Positions 1-10,737 of a stretch of DNA of 64,000 nt are shown piece by piece (position 1 is the stretch's first letter; every line of letters begins with the position of its first letter). The notes below the pieces were generated by a model. The model was not told where the DNA came from. It did not search any database and worked only from the letters and a program-made list of their open reading frames with translations. This stretch comes from Ectocarpus siliculosus (taxonomy: Eukaryota; Sar; Phaeophyceae; Ectocarpales; Ectocarpaceae), in NCBI GenBank assembly GCA_000310025.1, contig FN649727.1, positions 3,588,528 through 3,652,527 on the forward strand. Reading direction: 5' to 3'. A program made the translations under genes and the position numbers.

Positions 1-185
1 TTTTTTGGCCCCTAGGGCCCTTTTTTAAAACCCCCCCCCCCGGTTTCCCCCCCGGGGTTTTTTGGGTTTTTGCCCCAACCAAAAAATTTCCCCTTCCCCC
101 CGGGGGTGGAAAAACCCCCTTGTTTCCCCAACCTTTGAAAACCTTTTTTCCCCCCTCCCCCCCCCCCCCCCCCCCCCCGAACTTT
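1..185. other. Low-quality, homopolymer-smeared sequence
   Basis: Almost every base sits in a run of 3 to 20 identical bases, with long C runs near 153-178. No real coding or intron composition looks like this. It resembles the smeared copy next to the assembly gap at 56140-56581, so I read it as low-quality trace at a contig edge. ORFs called across it should be ignored. Confidence 0.75.
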
Positions 186-222
186 CCCACCTAAAAACTA
201 CCGCTAACGACAAAATATGCAG

Positions 223-2872
223 ACGGTTGCCGGGCTGTGCAGGAACTCGGGCAGGTACGAGGAGCTGTGGGACCTCAAGGAGCTGATGCGGGACATCGTG
301 GTGGACGGAGGCGGGCTGGCGCGCCCGGGATCCTCCATCTACGTTAGCCTCATCCGGGTGTGTGTAGACTGATTGCACACTTTGCTGTGTTGCCGACCAC
401 GAAAACGGAGCGGGAGCGCGTGCTCGTGTTTTTCGCCGGCGCGAAAAAAAAAACACGTGCAACTTTCGAATCGGTGTGACTCATACATGCACCGAGATCA
501 GCTCTTGTGCCTCGCGAACGACCGTTTTAACTTCTGTGGGATGCTTCTGAGGGGTGGGGGTAGTTGTCCTGTGACCACGGGACGCGCCTCCGTCAGTTGG
601 ACCGGTACATATATTGGAAGGTCAACACTGAGCAGAGACCGCTTAATTTGAAGGCAACAAAAAATAAACTCCACACCATGAGTCGAGGTGTGTCCCGCGC
701 TGGTTTCGTGGCTATGACACCAATAACCCTACCCCCAACCCGTTTCACCGCCCCCCCCCCTGCCCTCTGATGACCTCCGCAGGCTTGCGGTGCCGCGCGG
801 CGGCCTGATCTAGTCCTACGTTGCCTGGCAGAGATGAACACCGACCAAGCTCCCGGCAAGGTGTGAATACCCGGGCCCGGACCCGCCCCCCTTACCCCCA
901 CACCGTCAGGTTTCGCCCCGACTGTAGTCGGTGGCCTGCCCCTTCTTGGTTGCGATTTCGATCGAAAGTTGCATCGCCTGGTGCTTTTCTGATTTGCTGC
1001 ATTTTTGTGTCGCCCTTTCCTCCTCTGTGTGACTGTTTGTTGGTGAATTATATGCCGTTCTTGTTCGTGCGTTTGTGTCGTGTCATCTTTTCCGTCTCTT
1101 CCCTCTTTCTTCACACGTCTTAACAACAAGACCGTGGTACACGCCTCACCCCCCCGCCTCTGAAAAACATGACCCGAGTATTGATCAACAAATGAATGGA
1201 CAAGCGTGATTCGATGCGAAGAGTGTGTTGCGGGAAAATATGGTTGTTTCGTGGTAACTGTTTTCGGCATAATGGCCGCCCCACGCATCCACCATCCAAG
1301 CCTTCTGATGGCATGGTTCATAACCATGTGTTGCTCTCTTTGATGAGCGACGCCGCTCGTTCATTATCCGCATCGCGTTCATGGCCACCGATGCGGTCTA
1401 CAGTCGGGTTTTTGATCGGGGGACCGCCTCCATTTTTTTTTTGTTTTGCGCATCGACGCATTCGTGAGAGATGGTCTATTTATCCCTCGTGCTTTTTTCG
1501 CAAAAATCACCCCCAAATCAGAGCCCCGGAACCCTGGCGCTGGAGGAGCCGTACATGGTGTCGGCGGCGATCGGCGCCCTCTCGGCGTGCGGCGAGACCT
1601 CGGAGGCCGACCGAATCTACGCGGACGCCATCCGCCGGCGGATCCTCCCGGACCCCGCCGCCGGTCAGACTTGGGCCGCCGCCGCCGCGGCCGCCGCTGC
1701 TGCCGCCGCCGCCACCGCTTACGCGTCATCGGGGGCGGGCGCTGGCGCGCCCGGCCGGCGACGAGTGCCCGGTGCGGTTGGCGCCGCCATCGGCCTTGGC
1801 GGGGGCGAGGAGGTTACCGAAGCGGCAACCCGTCAGCAGCGGGGGGTGCGGCGGCGGCAGGACGGGACCGGGTACCGAGATGGCCACGGCAGAGGGGGTT
1901 CCGATGATGATGATTCTGGAGACGGCAGGGATGTGCCTGTTTCTCCCGCCTCGCGAAGAAACGGCGACGGCAGCAGTAGTTTGGGCGAGCGGGATAGGGG
2001 TACGCCGGAAACGGAAACAACGGCGGCTGAAGCGGGGGTGGTGTGGGGGACAGTCGCACCGCCGCTCTGGGTGGACCTGAGAAAAGCGCCGGTGGCGGTG
2101 ATCCCCTCCGCCGTGCGGAGGGTCGTGAAGGCGGTCGAAGCCGTGGGCGGGGTCACCGACGGCCTCGTCGTGCAGTGGGCGGGAGCGCGAGGGGCGAGTG
2201 AGGCGGAGGAGGAGGAGGGTAGAGCGGCCAGGGGCGGGGGCGGGGCGGGCGGGGCGGGGAGGGCCACGAAGACCAGGGGGAAGCCGGCGAACGCGGGGCG
2301 CCGAGGGGCAGTGTTGGAGGCGTTCGCGAGCGTCGAGCCGGCGTTGGGAGTGACGGAGCCGTCCAACAGTCGAGGGCAGGTACGGAAGGGAGACGAGTGT
2401 AAATGGATGAAAAGGCGGGTAGCGTCTACCATGCGCATACCGCCCGTGAAAAAATGTTGTATTGGTAGATGGATTTATACGGTCGGTGTTACAGAGGTGG
2501 CTGTGCTCTCGCTGGCATGAGGAAGGTGGTTCATGGTCTGTTCGTCCGTCGCTGTTTTGGAGGTGCATGTAAGGGTTGCTCTGATACTGGTTGACACGTT
2601 TGGGGATGTAGGTTGGCTCTGTGTCTTGTGCGTCGAAAATGGTGATGGTCGGTCCATCACAACCTTGCTTCGATGGGCGAGACCTGGCACTGCTTTGGCA
2701 CGCTGCTTCTTGATCTCATCCGCACCAAACGGTGTAACAAAGGTCGTGCGCTATTAAGCCTTGATATATTTGCCGCGCTATCGCTTTTGACTCTTCTTGT
2801 CGCTCGTGTCAGGTTCGCGTGGAGAGGCGAGAGCTGCAGCGTTGGTTGCAGGAGGTCGGAACCAAACGATGA
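223..2872 (+). CDS. PPR-SMR protein, 3' part (5' end outside or lost in bad sequence)
   Basis: Three exons join in frame with GT-AG borders: 223-357, 1522-2379 and 2813-2872 (stop TGA). The first two exons carry helix pairs typical of pentatricopeptide repeats (YEELWDLKELMRDI; MVSAAIGALSACGETSEADR). After a long Ala/Gly/Arg-rich linker, including a run of about 12 Ala, comes a degenerate Smr-like domain: VDLRKAPVAVIPSAVRRVV, then a block resembling the GAVLEAF...PALG part, and a last exon ending ELQRWLQEVGTKR, like the WLxExGT tail of plant PPR-SMR proteins. Known members bind organellar RNA, mostly in plastids, and Smr domains can have endonuclease activity. Organelle targeting cannot be judged because the N-terminus is missing. 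PPR-SMR identity is likely; the exact function is unknown. Confidence 0.75.
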
Positions 2873-4516
2873 TCCAGTCCTTCTCGATTAGGAGGAAAGA
2901 GTTATCTTCGCTTCCCGCTTGACGGGAACTAAGTCCTGACACTTACCACCGCGCTTGAAGTCTGTTTACCCATACGGAGTCGTCCTATACAGGAAAACGC
3001 CGTTGCCACTCGAAAAAATTGGATGATAAAACGCGCCGCGGCCCGGGGTTGCCGTGTCGTGTTCCGTCAAATGTTTCTGATGGCTTTTCGATTCCCTCTT
3101 GTTTTTGGATTGTTATTTCTGGGCTGGTGCACACGTTGCCAGCCGTCGATCGTGGTTGGTTTTGGAGTATGATACCCGAAGTTTGGTTCGTTTATATTGG
3201 GCCTTCGATGGTGTGCGATGCATTGATTTCGTTGTCGCCACGACATGTTGACAATAGAAGCTTCATTTGTCGCGTGTCGACAGGATGAACAACATTTTCT
3301 GTCGAGCCAGATCCAGACTGCCAGTCGGTGTGGTCAGAGATCAGGAGGGACGCGGGAGGCGGTTGTACAATTCTTGGCGCTAAGAAACTTGATAGGGTTT
3401 CCTGTTTTGAGTGTTGGACTTGGGAGTCCGGCGGCGCGCGACGGCGGCGGCTTTTGTGTTTGGTTTGTTATCTTTCCTCTCCTCATCCTGAAATTCCGCA
3501 GCAACAGGGAAACAGACGCAAAAAATTCGAGATCCTGCAGCAGTACATGTCGGGGCCCGACTGCTGTACCACGCGTTTCAAACCCTTTATTTCCCCAAGA
3601 GGCAGAAGATAGACAACCGCAACGACCACTCAGTAGAGATGCATCAAGGAACAAAGATGGAACAAATTCGGCTCCCTTCGTTCGGCAGTCGCGTCCCTTG
3701 TGCCGTCCGTCGTATGCATGTAACGGTGGCCCGACCCAGTGCTCGGAACACCTAAAAAATTGGTACCTTCCCATAGTAACCTTTGGTGAGTACACTCGGT
3801 ACTTTGGGGTCGGTCTCGAGTTCTTGTTTTGCCTGGAACTTTGCTTGTCAGCGGCCTGTTTACCGGACTTCCCAGGTGCTATTGCGCGGTAATCCGTATA
3901 ACACGGAGGTACTAGAGGGCCTTGCGCGGATGAACGGGGCGACACTGACCACATGGGAGAATGAGAAGGCATGGCTGCATCATTCTAGCACCGCTGAAGA
4001 AAGGCAGAAAATGAACAAAAAAAATCAGGGCCTTCCTCCTGGTTTGACACGACGGGCTGAGGCGTTCCAGAAATCATACAGAAAGGGTATAAAAATGGTG
4101 TGACGTCCAGACAATTGGGACAATACACACGAACATATCGATCATGTACCACGGGAGGTGTCCGCGTCAGTTGGACCCAGTACCGAGCACACATGAGGAC
4201 GGGTTGGTTCCAATGTTGGTTCCAATGTGAAGACAGCAACACGAAGGGATCGATACACAACAATTAATTCTGGACGTCTGACCGTGCGCTGTTTACATCC
4301 TCGGCCCAGAATTCCTCGCCATCCTCCCTTTCTTCGTGAGGACGTATGCTCGGATGCGTGCATGCAAGCAGCGGTGTAGCGCGCCCAGCGTTCCGGTCAG
4401 TCTTCCCAACAACGGGCGACACAGGCATATGATGCGTATCCTTCCACACTCCTTCCTGCAGAATAGCCAGAAAACAACTTTGCTCAATAGCAACGTATTT
4501 TTTTTTTTTTGTTCTT

Positions 4517-4636
4517 CACTTCAAATCAGCGGTCACAGCACTAGTGCCGTTTATTCGTTTATTCCAACCCGTGGTCACACAGAAGAGCCTCTCTCTACCC
4601 TCCCCTCCTGCGGTACTTCGCCTTCAATTTTTAATG
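4517..4636 (+). repeat. Dispersed repeat family R1, copy 1
   Basis: Shares an ordered set of landmarks with 47346-47466: TTCAAATCAGCG, CCAACCCGTGGTCACA, CTCCTGCGGTACTTCGCCTT. A more diverged copy lies near 40440-40542. There is no coding capacity in common, so it may be a short non-autonomous element. Confidence 0.7.
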
Positions 4637-4921
4637 CGAGAAGAGTTCAGCACTCTCTTCCCTCTGTGTACACACGAACTAGCGCTATCCACTTGGCCAG
4701 GAGCGGAAGCGAGAGAAAAACTCACTTTGCAAGAAAAGCTCGTATTGCTGAAAATCGATTACTTCTTGTTTGAGAAAGATCCTCACCCAGAACCAGCGCC
4801 CGACGCAAACGTAGGCCTACGTTGTCAATAGCGATGCGTATTCCACACAACCGATACCGAGCATAGGCGCGGGGCGCGAACAACACTAAATTATTACTCC
4901 GACTACATGCAAGGGAGGGGG

Positions 4922-5036
4922 GTGGGGTGAGCAAGAGGGGGGACGCCGCCGCCGCTGCCTTTTTCGAGCAACGGACGAGCTATATGCAACAGCCCCCCAC
5001 ATTTTCCTCCTATCATAGTGTACAACCCTCTCCTCT
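4922..5036 (+). repeat. Dispersed repeat family R2, copy 1
   Basis: Near-identical to 6617-6733: GGGACGCCGCCGCCGCTGC, then GGACGAGCTATATGCAAC, then CCTCCTATCATAGTGTACAA. On the minus strand both copies stay open and give similar peptides (HYDRR..., AYSSS..., Arg-rich), but the same could follow from simple duplication. Confidence 0.75.
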
Positions 5037-6616
5037 TTAAGTGCAGAGCCTCCCGCCACATACGTTCCTAGCATTTTCCGACGGCGGTGAACACAACAGC
5101 CCTTCTAGAGGACCTTCTTCCACCCGACCCACAACCAACGCCATTTCACATAGCAAGCTTGTTCTTGGCCTTGGTTGTATGCACACGTTTCCTCTCTCTT
5201 TCTAACGTACAACCACGCTTGCGCTTGCACACGTGCTGCCACCGCTACGTTGATTCTCCCGCCTCCGCCTCCGCCTCCCCGAGAACAACAACAGCCACCC
5301 GCACGCACTTGCTTCTGCTTTCGCGCCCCACGCTCGCGGACCTATGTACGACGTCATTGAACCACACGCAAACATTCTGTCTGTGGAACCGCACCGTATA
5401 CAATGTAGCGCACCCCGCCGTAAGGTATTCCCGTCCCCTAGATAACAGCATCGCTGAAGCAAGCACAGCGGGGATGATGGGGGGAAAAGGACAACACCCC
5501 CCACCCGACCGAATCGTAACGTTTCACCATCTGGTCGTATTCGTTCATATGCCTTCGCGCCCTGCTGCTGGTACGTACTACATCGTTGCCCGTGTGAAAT
5601 GTGACGTGATAATCCAAACTGCTTTCGACCGCAATTTTTTCGCTACATTGGCCTTCCCTGCTCATGGCACGCGATGCCTCCCGGCCAAGTAACCCCTCCG
5701 CCCCCCGCCCCCCCCTACACCAGATGACAATCAATCGAAGTAACGCATCCGGACAGCGCAAGACAAAGTTACAACAACGTAAAGCACCCACGTGGCGGGA
5801 AATGAGATACACAAACCCAACGTGCTCTCTGCCGAAATCACCTCGTCAGATGAACAAATAACTGCGACTACCGGTGCGTACCACGCCAGTCGGCTGCCTC
5901 TGCGAAACATAAATATACATGTCAAGAAAATCACCACCCCAAGGGGCGTATTCCAAATTTTGGCGGAGGATATCGCTAGTTCAACGCATCCCCGCATTTC
6001 CTGCCTCGCATTGTGTCCTCTCTCATCAAAACCCACCGCCTCCCCGGGATTTTCGTTCTCTGGACAAGCCACCCGTTTCATACGACTTCTCGCCGCGAAC
6101 AGCTTGTGGCTTGGGAAGAGAACTTACCCGAAGGGAGAGCAACATGCGGCTGGGGTTACTGTGAAACTGCGACACTTCTTTCGGAAGGGAGGGAAAGCAT
6201 TCTGAAATGCTCATTTTTCAATAAAATGCGTACATCGCGTGAACCGCATAGGGCAAAGGGTAAATCGAGTTACCTTCTAGGCGGAACAACAACAATTTTT
6301 TAACTTTTTTCGTTTTGTACACACTCACCGCACCAGACAAAAAAACGCACATAGCAGTAGAGACACTTAAACACACACATGCAATAACCCACACACCACA
6401 GACAACTATTACATGCATGTGAATGGGAAACATTTCTCCGCCTTGTCTGGTGTGTCGCACCTCTTTCGGACACTATGCAACACTCTCTATTTTCAGGCCA
6501 AGGACAAGCCATGAGAACAAAGGAGGAGGCAGGGAGAGGGGGGGGGGGGCGGGTTGGATACACCTCGAAAGGACTCTACGGAGTCACCTCCAAGACCAAC
6601 GGAACGAAGAGAGAGG

Positions 6617-6733
6617 GTGGGGCCAGGAGAAAGGAGGGACGCCGCCGCCGCTGCTTTTTTGACACAGCGGACGAGCTATATGCAACTGTCCCTCCCAACC
6701 TCCTCCTATCATAGTGTACAAGCCTCTCTCTTT
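6617..6733 (+). repeat. Dispersed repeat family R2, copy 2
   Basis: Second copy of the unit at 4922-5036, about 1.7 kb away in the same orientation, with substitutions and small indels. Confidence 0.75.
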
Positions 6734-7422
6734 TCGAACCCGGTTCGTACTCTAACGACAGCAGCAGCAGCAGCAGCATCAGCAGCCAACGCCGACATGT
6801 TTCAATCCCTCCCCACCCACCCCGGGACCTAAAAAGCGGTCCTCATCCCCCATTACCCCATCCAGCGCCCAACACCTCAAGTCCACCGAAACAATGTTAC
6901 CTCTAGGGCAACAAACAAACAAAAACGGTCAAACTTTTTCGTTGTGGAAGGAGTGGGAGGGGGCGCGGCGCTGAGTGATTACTCTGCCTGCCTTCCGGCC
7001 TGAAGGTCTCACGAGCAATCACAAAATTCCGAGAATCGCTACCCCTCCCCTACCCCACCCCGACGAACCATCTGATGTATCCCCTACAAAGATAGGAGAA
7101 AGGGGGACTGGGGGCCACTGAACCGCTTCAACTCACTACCACCTGCCAGATCGTCCCTCGAGAGCCGTAGACCGGCGACCTCCGTTTCTCTAAAATTCAA
7201 GGAGAAATAACAAGGGGGAAATTAACACAAAGCAGACAGCTTTACCCGCCTTTTGACGTCCACAAGAAGCACGTTCCCTCAATACAGAGTAAAAAGAGCA
7301 AGCTCTTGTCACCCTCGCCCCCCCTTCGTGTTACCAGTCTCGCCGCCAAGACGAAAAGGGACAACATCGCGAGAACTCCTTCTCTCCCCCAACAGGTGCG
7401 ACGCCTCCTCACCGTCGACCAA

Positions 7423-10075
7423 TCACACCAGGATAGGCTTGAGCGTCTCCAGCGTCACCTCCTTGGCCGCGCGCCTCTGCAGGAACTCCACCGTGAACAG
7501 GCGCCCCCGCTGCTCGTACATCGCCCGGAACGGCCGCTTCATCGCCATCACCGTCGTCCCCCCCGCCTCCGACACCGCCGCCGGCCCAACATCCCACGTC
7601 TCCCCCTCCACCACCGCCTGCTGCGTTTTTCTCGCCTTCTTTGATCTCCGATCGACGACGCCGTCACCGCAAGCGGCGGGATTCCAGCACGAGCACACCA
7701 GGAGCACCGCCGCCGCCGCCACCGCGGAAGGCTTCATGCCGTCTACCAGGTCCCACCTGCTCGCCTGCTGCGCCGTGTGCCTGGCCGCCACCGACACGAA
7801 CGGCGGAAGCCCCAGCTTGTCGCAGAGCGGCGGGATGTGGTGCTCCCCCCGGAGCGACGGCGCCTTTTCGATCTCCAAGTTGCTCAGTTTCTACCGCGCG
7901 AAAATGAGGGGTGAATGCCGGAAAGAGGGGGGGGAGGGGGGTGGAGTTTAGGGTTTTGGCCTCTCAAGTGAAAGTTGTAGGAGTGTACTACTGTTGATCA
8001 AGTTTTCACCTACAACATGTGCCGTGACTGTGCGCATTCTTCAAATCCGGCCTGCCCGTACTCAAATGTATGGGACCTTTCTGGCACACGTACGACGACC
8101 TCCAAGGGAAAAGGAGCAAACAGCAGAGTGTGCACACCCAAACCACGGAGGGGCCAAGAGGGGCTCAGCAGGAACGAAACATTATTGTTAAACGAGTCCC
8201 GTCCTCAAAGCCTCACAAAAATGCGAGCGACGCACAGGGGAAGGGTTGGTTCACTCACCTTGACCGCTTTGTTGAGGGCTTTGAGCGACACGTTGAACAT
8301 GGTGGACATCTCCTTCATGGTCTGACCCCGTCGCCACTGCCGACACGTGAGAAGTGTCACCGCCACGCAGATGGCTACGCCTCGCTCGGCCTTCTTGACC
8401 TTGAACAAACCGCTGTCCTCCGCCTTCCGCAGCAACAGGCACGCGTGCTCCTGGAACAACAGAAACAACAACGAGGGTGAACAAACCAGACAAAAAAAAA
8501 GTGGGAACATCAGTTGCGTTGGCCTTGGAATTTGCAGGTACATGTAGGTTTCAAATCAGTTTGGGGGTGGGCATGGGTACGGAAATATATACATCCATAA
8601 CCTACCGCAAGAAGGGACCCCCAAATTTACCACTGGCGATGACTCTCGTTGCAGGCCCTGCTCGGACAACCCCCCCCCCCCGGCGACCACCTCTAATGAC
8701 CCACCTGCATGGCGTGCGTGAGGCCCAGCCTGTTCCCGAACTCGCGCACTTTGCCGAAGAAGTCCATCTTGAGAGCCCTCTCCGACGCAGACTCCTTCAC
8801 GGCCATGCCCTGCAGCTTCTGCAGCTTCGCCGTCAGCTTCGAGTCTTGCCCGCCCTCGATAAGGGTGTTCATGCCCGACTTCGCCGACAGGAGAGGGCTT
8901 GCAGCGTCACCTGCGCGGCGAGGGTAAGGGCCGGCGACCGCCGAAACAAGGTGCGGGGTAGACTAGTAAGTGGAGGAGCGGGGTTTGGGGGGGGGGGATA
9001 CAGAAGTTTCTGTCTATGTCAGGCATTGTGTTTACTCGAAAAGTGGTTAATGGTCGTCGAGAGTGGATCAGATATGTAACGGGAAGGAAGACACCGTGAG
9101 ATGCACCGTTCAACACACCAAAAAATGAGGTGATGGTCTCCGTTTCCTGTTGTTTGACAGGCAAAAAAAAAGGAAGCAACCAAAACAAAACAAAACGGCA
9201 CAGGGTTGCTGGGGAACGTACCTGCAACACAAGTGGCCAAATTGACCATGGGCGGTGTAACGCGCAGCTGCACGATCCTGAATCCTCGATCAGACAACAC
9301 GGGTACATAGCGCATGGTACATGCGTTCCCGGTCAGAAGTGTGCATCTCATCCAAATCGCATGTTTAGAAACAATTCGATGTGCTTGCCTCCGTGAGTCA
9401 TGGCTCTAGTATCGGTGATGATGCCGGGTGTGCCATATGTCTGTTCGTGTATGTACCAGCGATCATCTAAGCGCGGAGCATTTGTGCGTTGATGAAATAA
9501 ATGTGCTGGTTTTTTAGGGCTGTTCCGAGGCAAGGTCCAAATCAGCAAGAAGAGAGGCCTGTCTTATTGTGCTTGCAATTCTACCATGCACCATAGATGA
9601 GAAAAACCACGGAAACAACGCCAGCACTCATACGTACCGCAACGGTTCGGGTCAGCCCTGCCATTATTGCTGTCTTCAGCGTATGTCTGCCACTCGGCCC
9701 CGTCATCGATGCATCGCTCGCCGATAACAACCGCGCACGTCCGGCAGATGATCTCTCCGGCGCGAGGATCTGGCGACAAAAAATAAAACAGCAGCAGCAA
9801 AGGAGATGGGTGAGGATAACTACAAATGTCGGGGGATTGATCGGTGTGCGTTGCGGCTATGCATGGCTTCCCTCACATGTACTGCCTTTCCGTGGGGCTT
9901 GGCGGCAATGAGATTGGGGCGACAAGGAGTCCCACAACCACCAGGCAACAGGTAGGTGATCGACAAACAAAATTCGTTTCAAGGGTTCATCAATCTACAC
10001 GCACTCACCGACGTAAATATCGCTCTCCGCCATGCACTCCTTGCAAAACATCGTGGATCCCATGTATCGATCCAT
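7423..10075 (-). CDS. TFIIB: Transcription initiation factor TFIIB
   Basis: Five exons in transcription order: 10075-10009, 9769-9638, 8910-8705, 8450-8259, 7890-7423. Phases match and all introns are GT-AG, giving 354 aa. The zinc ribbon is complete: Cys11-x2-Cys14 in exon 1 and Cys31-x2-Cys34 in exon 2 (DPRAGEIICRTCAVVIGE). The B-reader/linker follows (SPLLSAKSGMNTLIEGG). Two cyclin-like repeats come next: residues about 90-205 (AICVAVTLLTCRQ, TMKEMSTMFNV) and 215-354 (IPPLCDKLGLP, then AVAAAAVLLVCSC). Family members recruit RNA polymerase II to TBP-bound promoters in the nucleus. Repeat 2 carries an extra Lys/Arg-rich stretch before its last helices. Length fits TFIIB rather than the longer Brf1, though a TFIIB paralogue cannot be excluded. 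The start is the ATG just before the zinc ribbon; the frame is also open upstream. It lies head to head with FAN1. Confidence 0.92.
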
Positions 10076-10737
10076 GTTGCCTCGTGTCTGTGTGTGGAAG
10101 CCCGCGTTTGGGCGCCACCGTGCAGTCCCACCGGACCACAGCCATGGGGTGCACGCGAAGGAGATGTACTGCAGATGCGAGTACATATTCTTTTTGGGCA
10201 ACACCAATCGTGTGGCCTCTGGTTCCCGGCAGCTAGTTCCGCCGCACATTTCAAATTTGCCCCCTTGAACCGCTTTCACGTACCATCACGTCCTCCGTGC
10301 TCAGGACCGCCTGTCTCGCTTCTATCACTCTATCGTCGTATCGCTGATACTGCTTCTGTGGCAACCTAGTGTTGTCTGGAGTGCTGGAGAGAGACTAGGC
10401 GACCAAGGTTCAGCATGAAAAAGCGCGGAAAACTCTCGCTCCCTCGGAAGCACAGCAGGCAACCTCAACACCAGAGACATGACGCGGATGCCATGGCCGG
10501 CAACAACAATGTACGTGTTGCTGTATAGAGGCAAACACTTCGTCCGTTCGCGGTACTACGTACGTGCTGTGCAGAGTATCCGTATCTTTGAATCAAGTGT
10601 TGGCTTTGGTTGATGCATACGGTAGGTTGCTCGAGTCTAGAATAGGTGGTACGACAACCGCAGCAGCATCAGCAGTCAGTCGCAGCTCGCAGCAGCCAGT
10701 TCTGACGTTTTGACTGCGGCTGAAAGACATCCTCTCC
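10076..10737. promoter_or_regulatory. Shared upstream region of TFIIB and FAN1
   Basis: About 660 bp separates the start codons of two divergent genes, so it must hold both 5' UTRs and probably both promoters. I see no clear TATA box. Part of this stretch may instead be 5' exon sequence if either start lies further upstream. Confidence 0.6.

Larger units (their letters stand above)
2873..7422. other. Convergent intergenic region with dispersed repeats
   Basis: This lies between the 3' ends of the PPR-SMR gene (+) and TFIIB (-). It should hold both 3' UTRs. Many ORFs of 60-215 codons overlap on both strands with no domain I recognise; the largest (3245-3892 and 5087-5692) look like chance open frames in GC-rich DNA. 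Supported content is two copies of a roughly 115-bp repeat (4922-5036, 6617-6733) and one copy of a dispersed roughly 120-bp repeat (4517-4636). Confidence 0.6.

Noticed and set aside
1196-2568. Arg/Pro-rich ORFs on both strands over the PPR-SMR exon
   Set aside because: Shadow frames of a GC-rich exon; only the frame with PPR and Smr motifs joins its neighbours in phase.
5087-5692. 201-codon ORF in the intergenic region
   Set aside because: No ATG start, biased composition and no domain; probably chance.
9230-9351. Possible extra TFIIB exon (minus strand, ends before a GTACGT donor)
   Set aside because: Exons 2 and 3 already join in exact phase through GDAASPLL, the conserved TFIIB linker.
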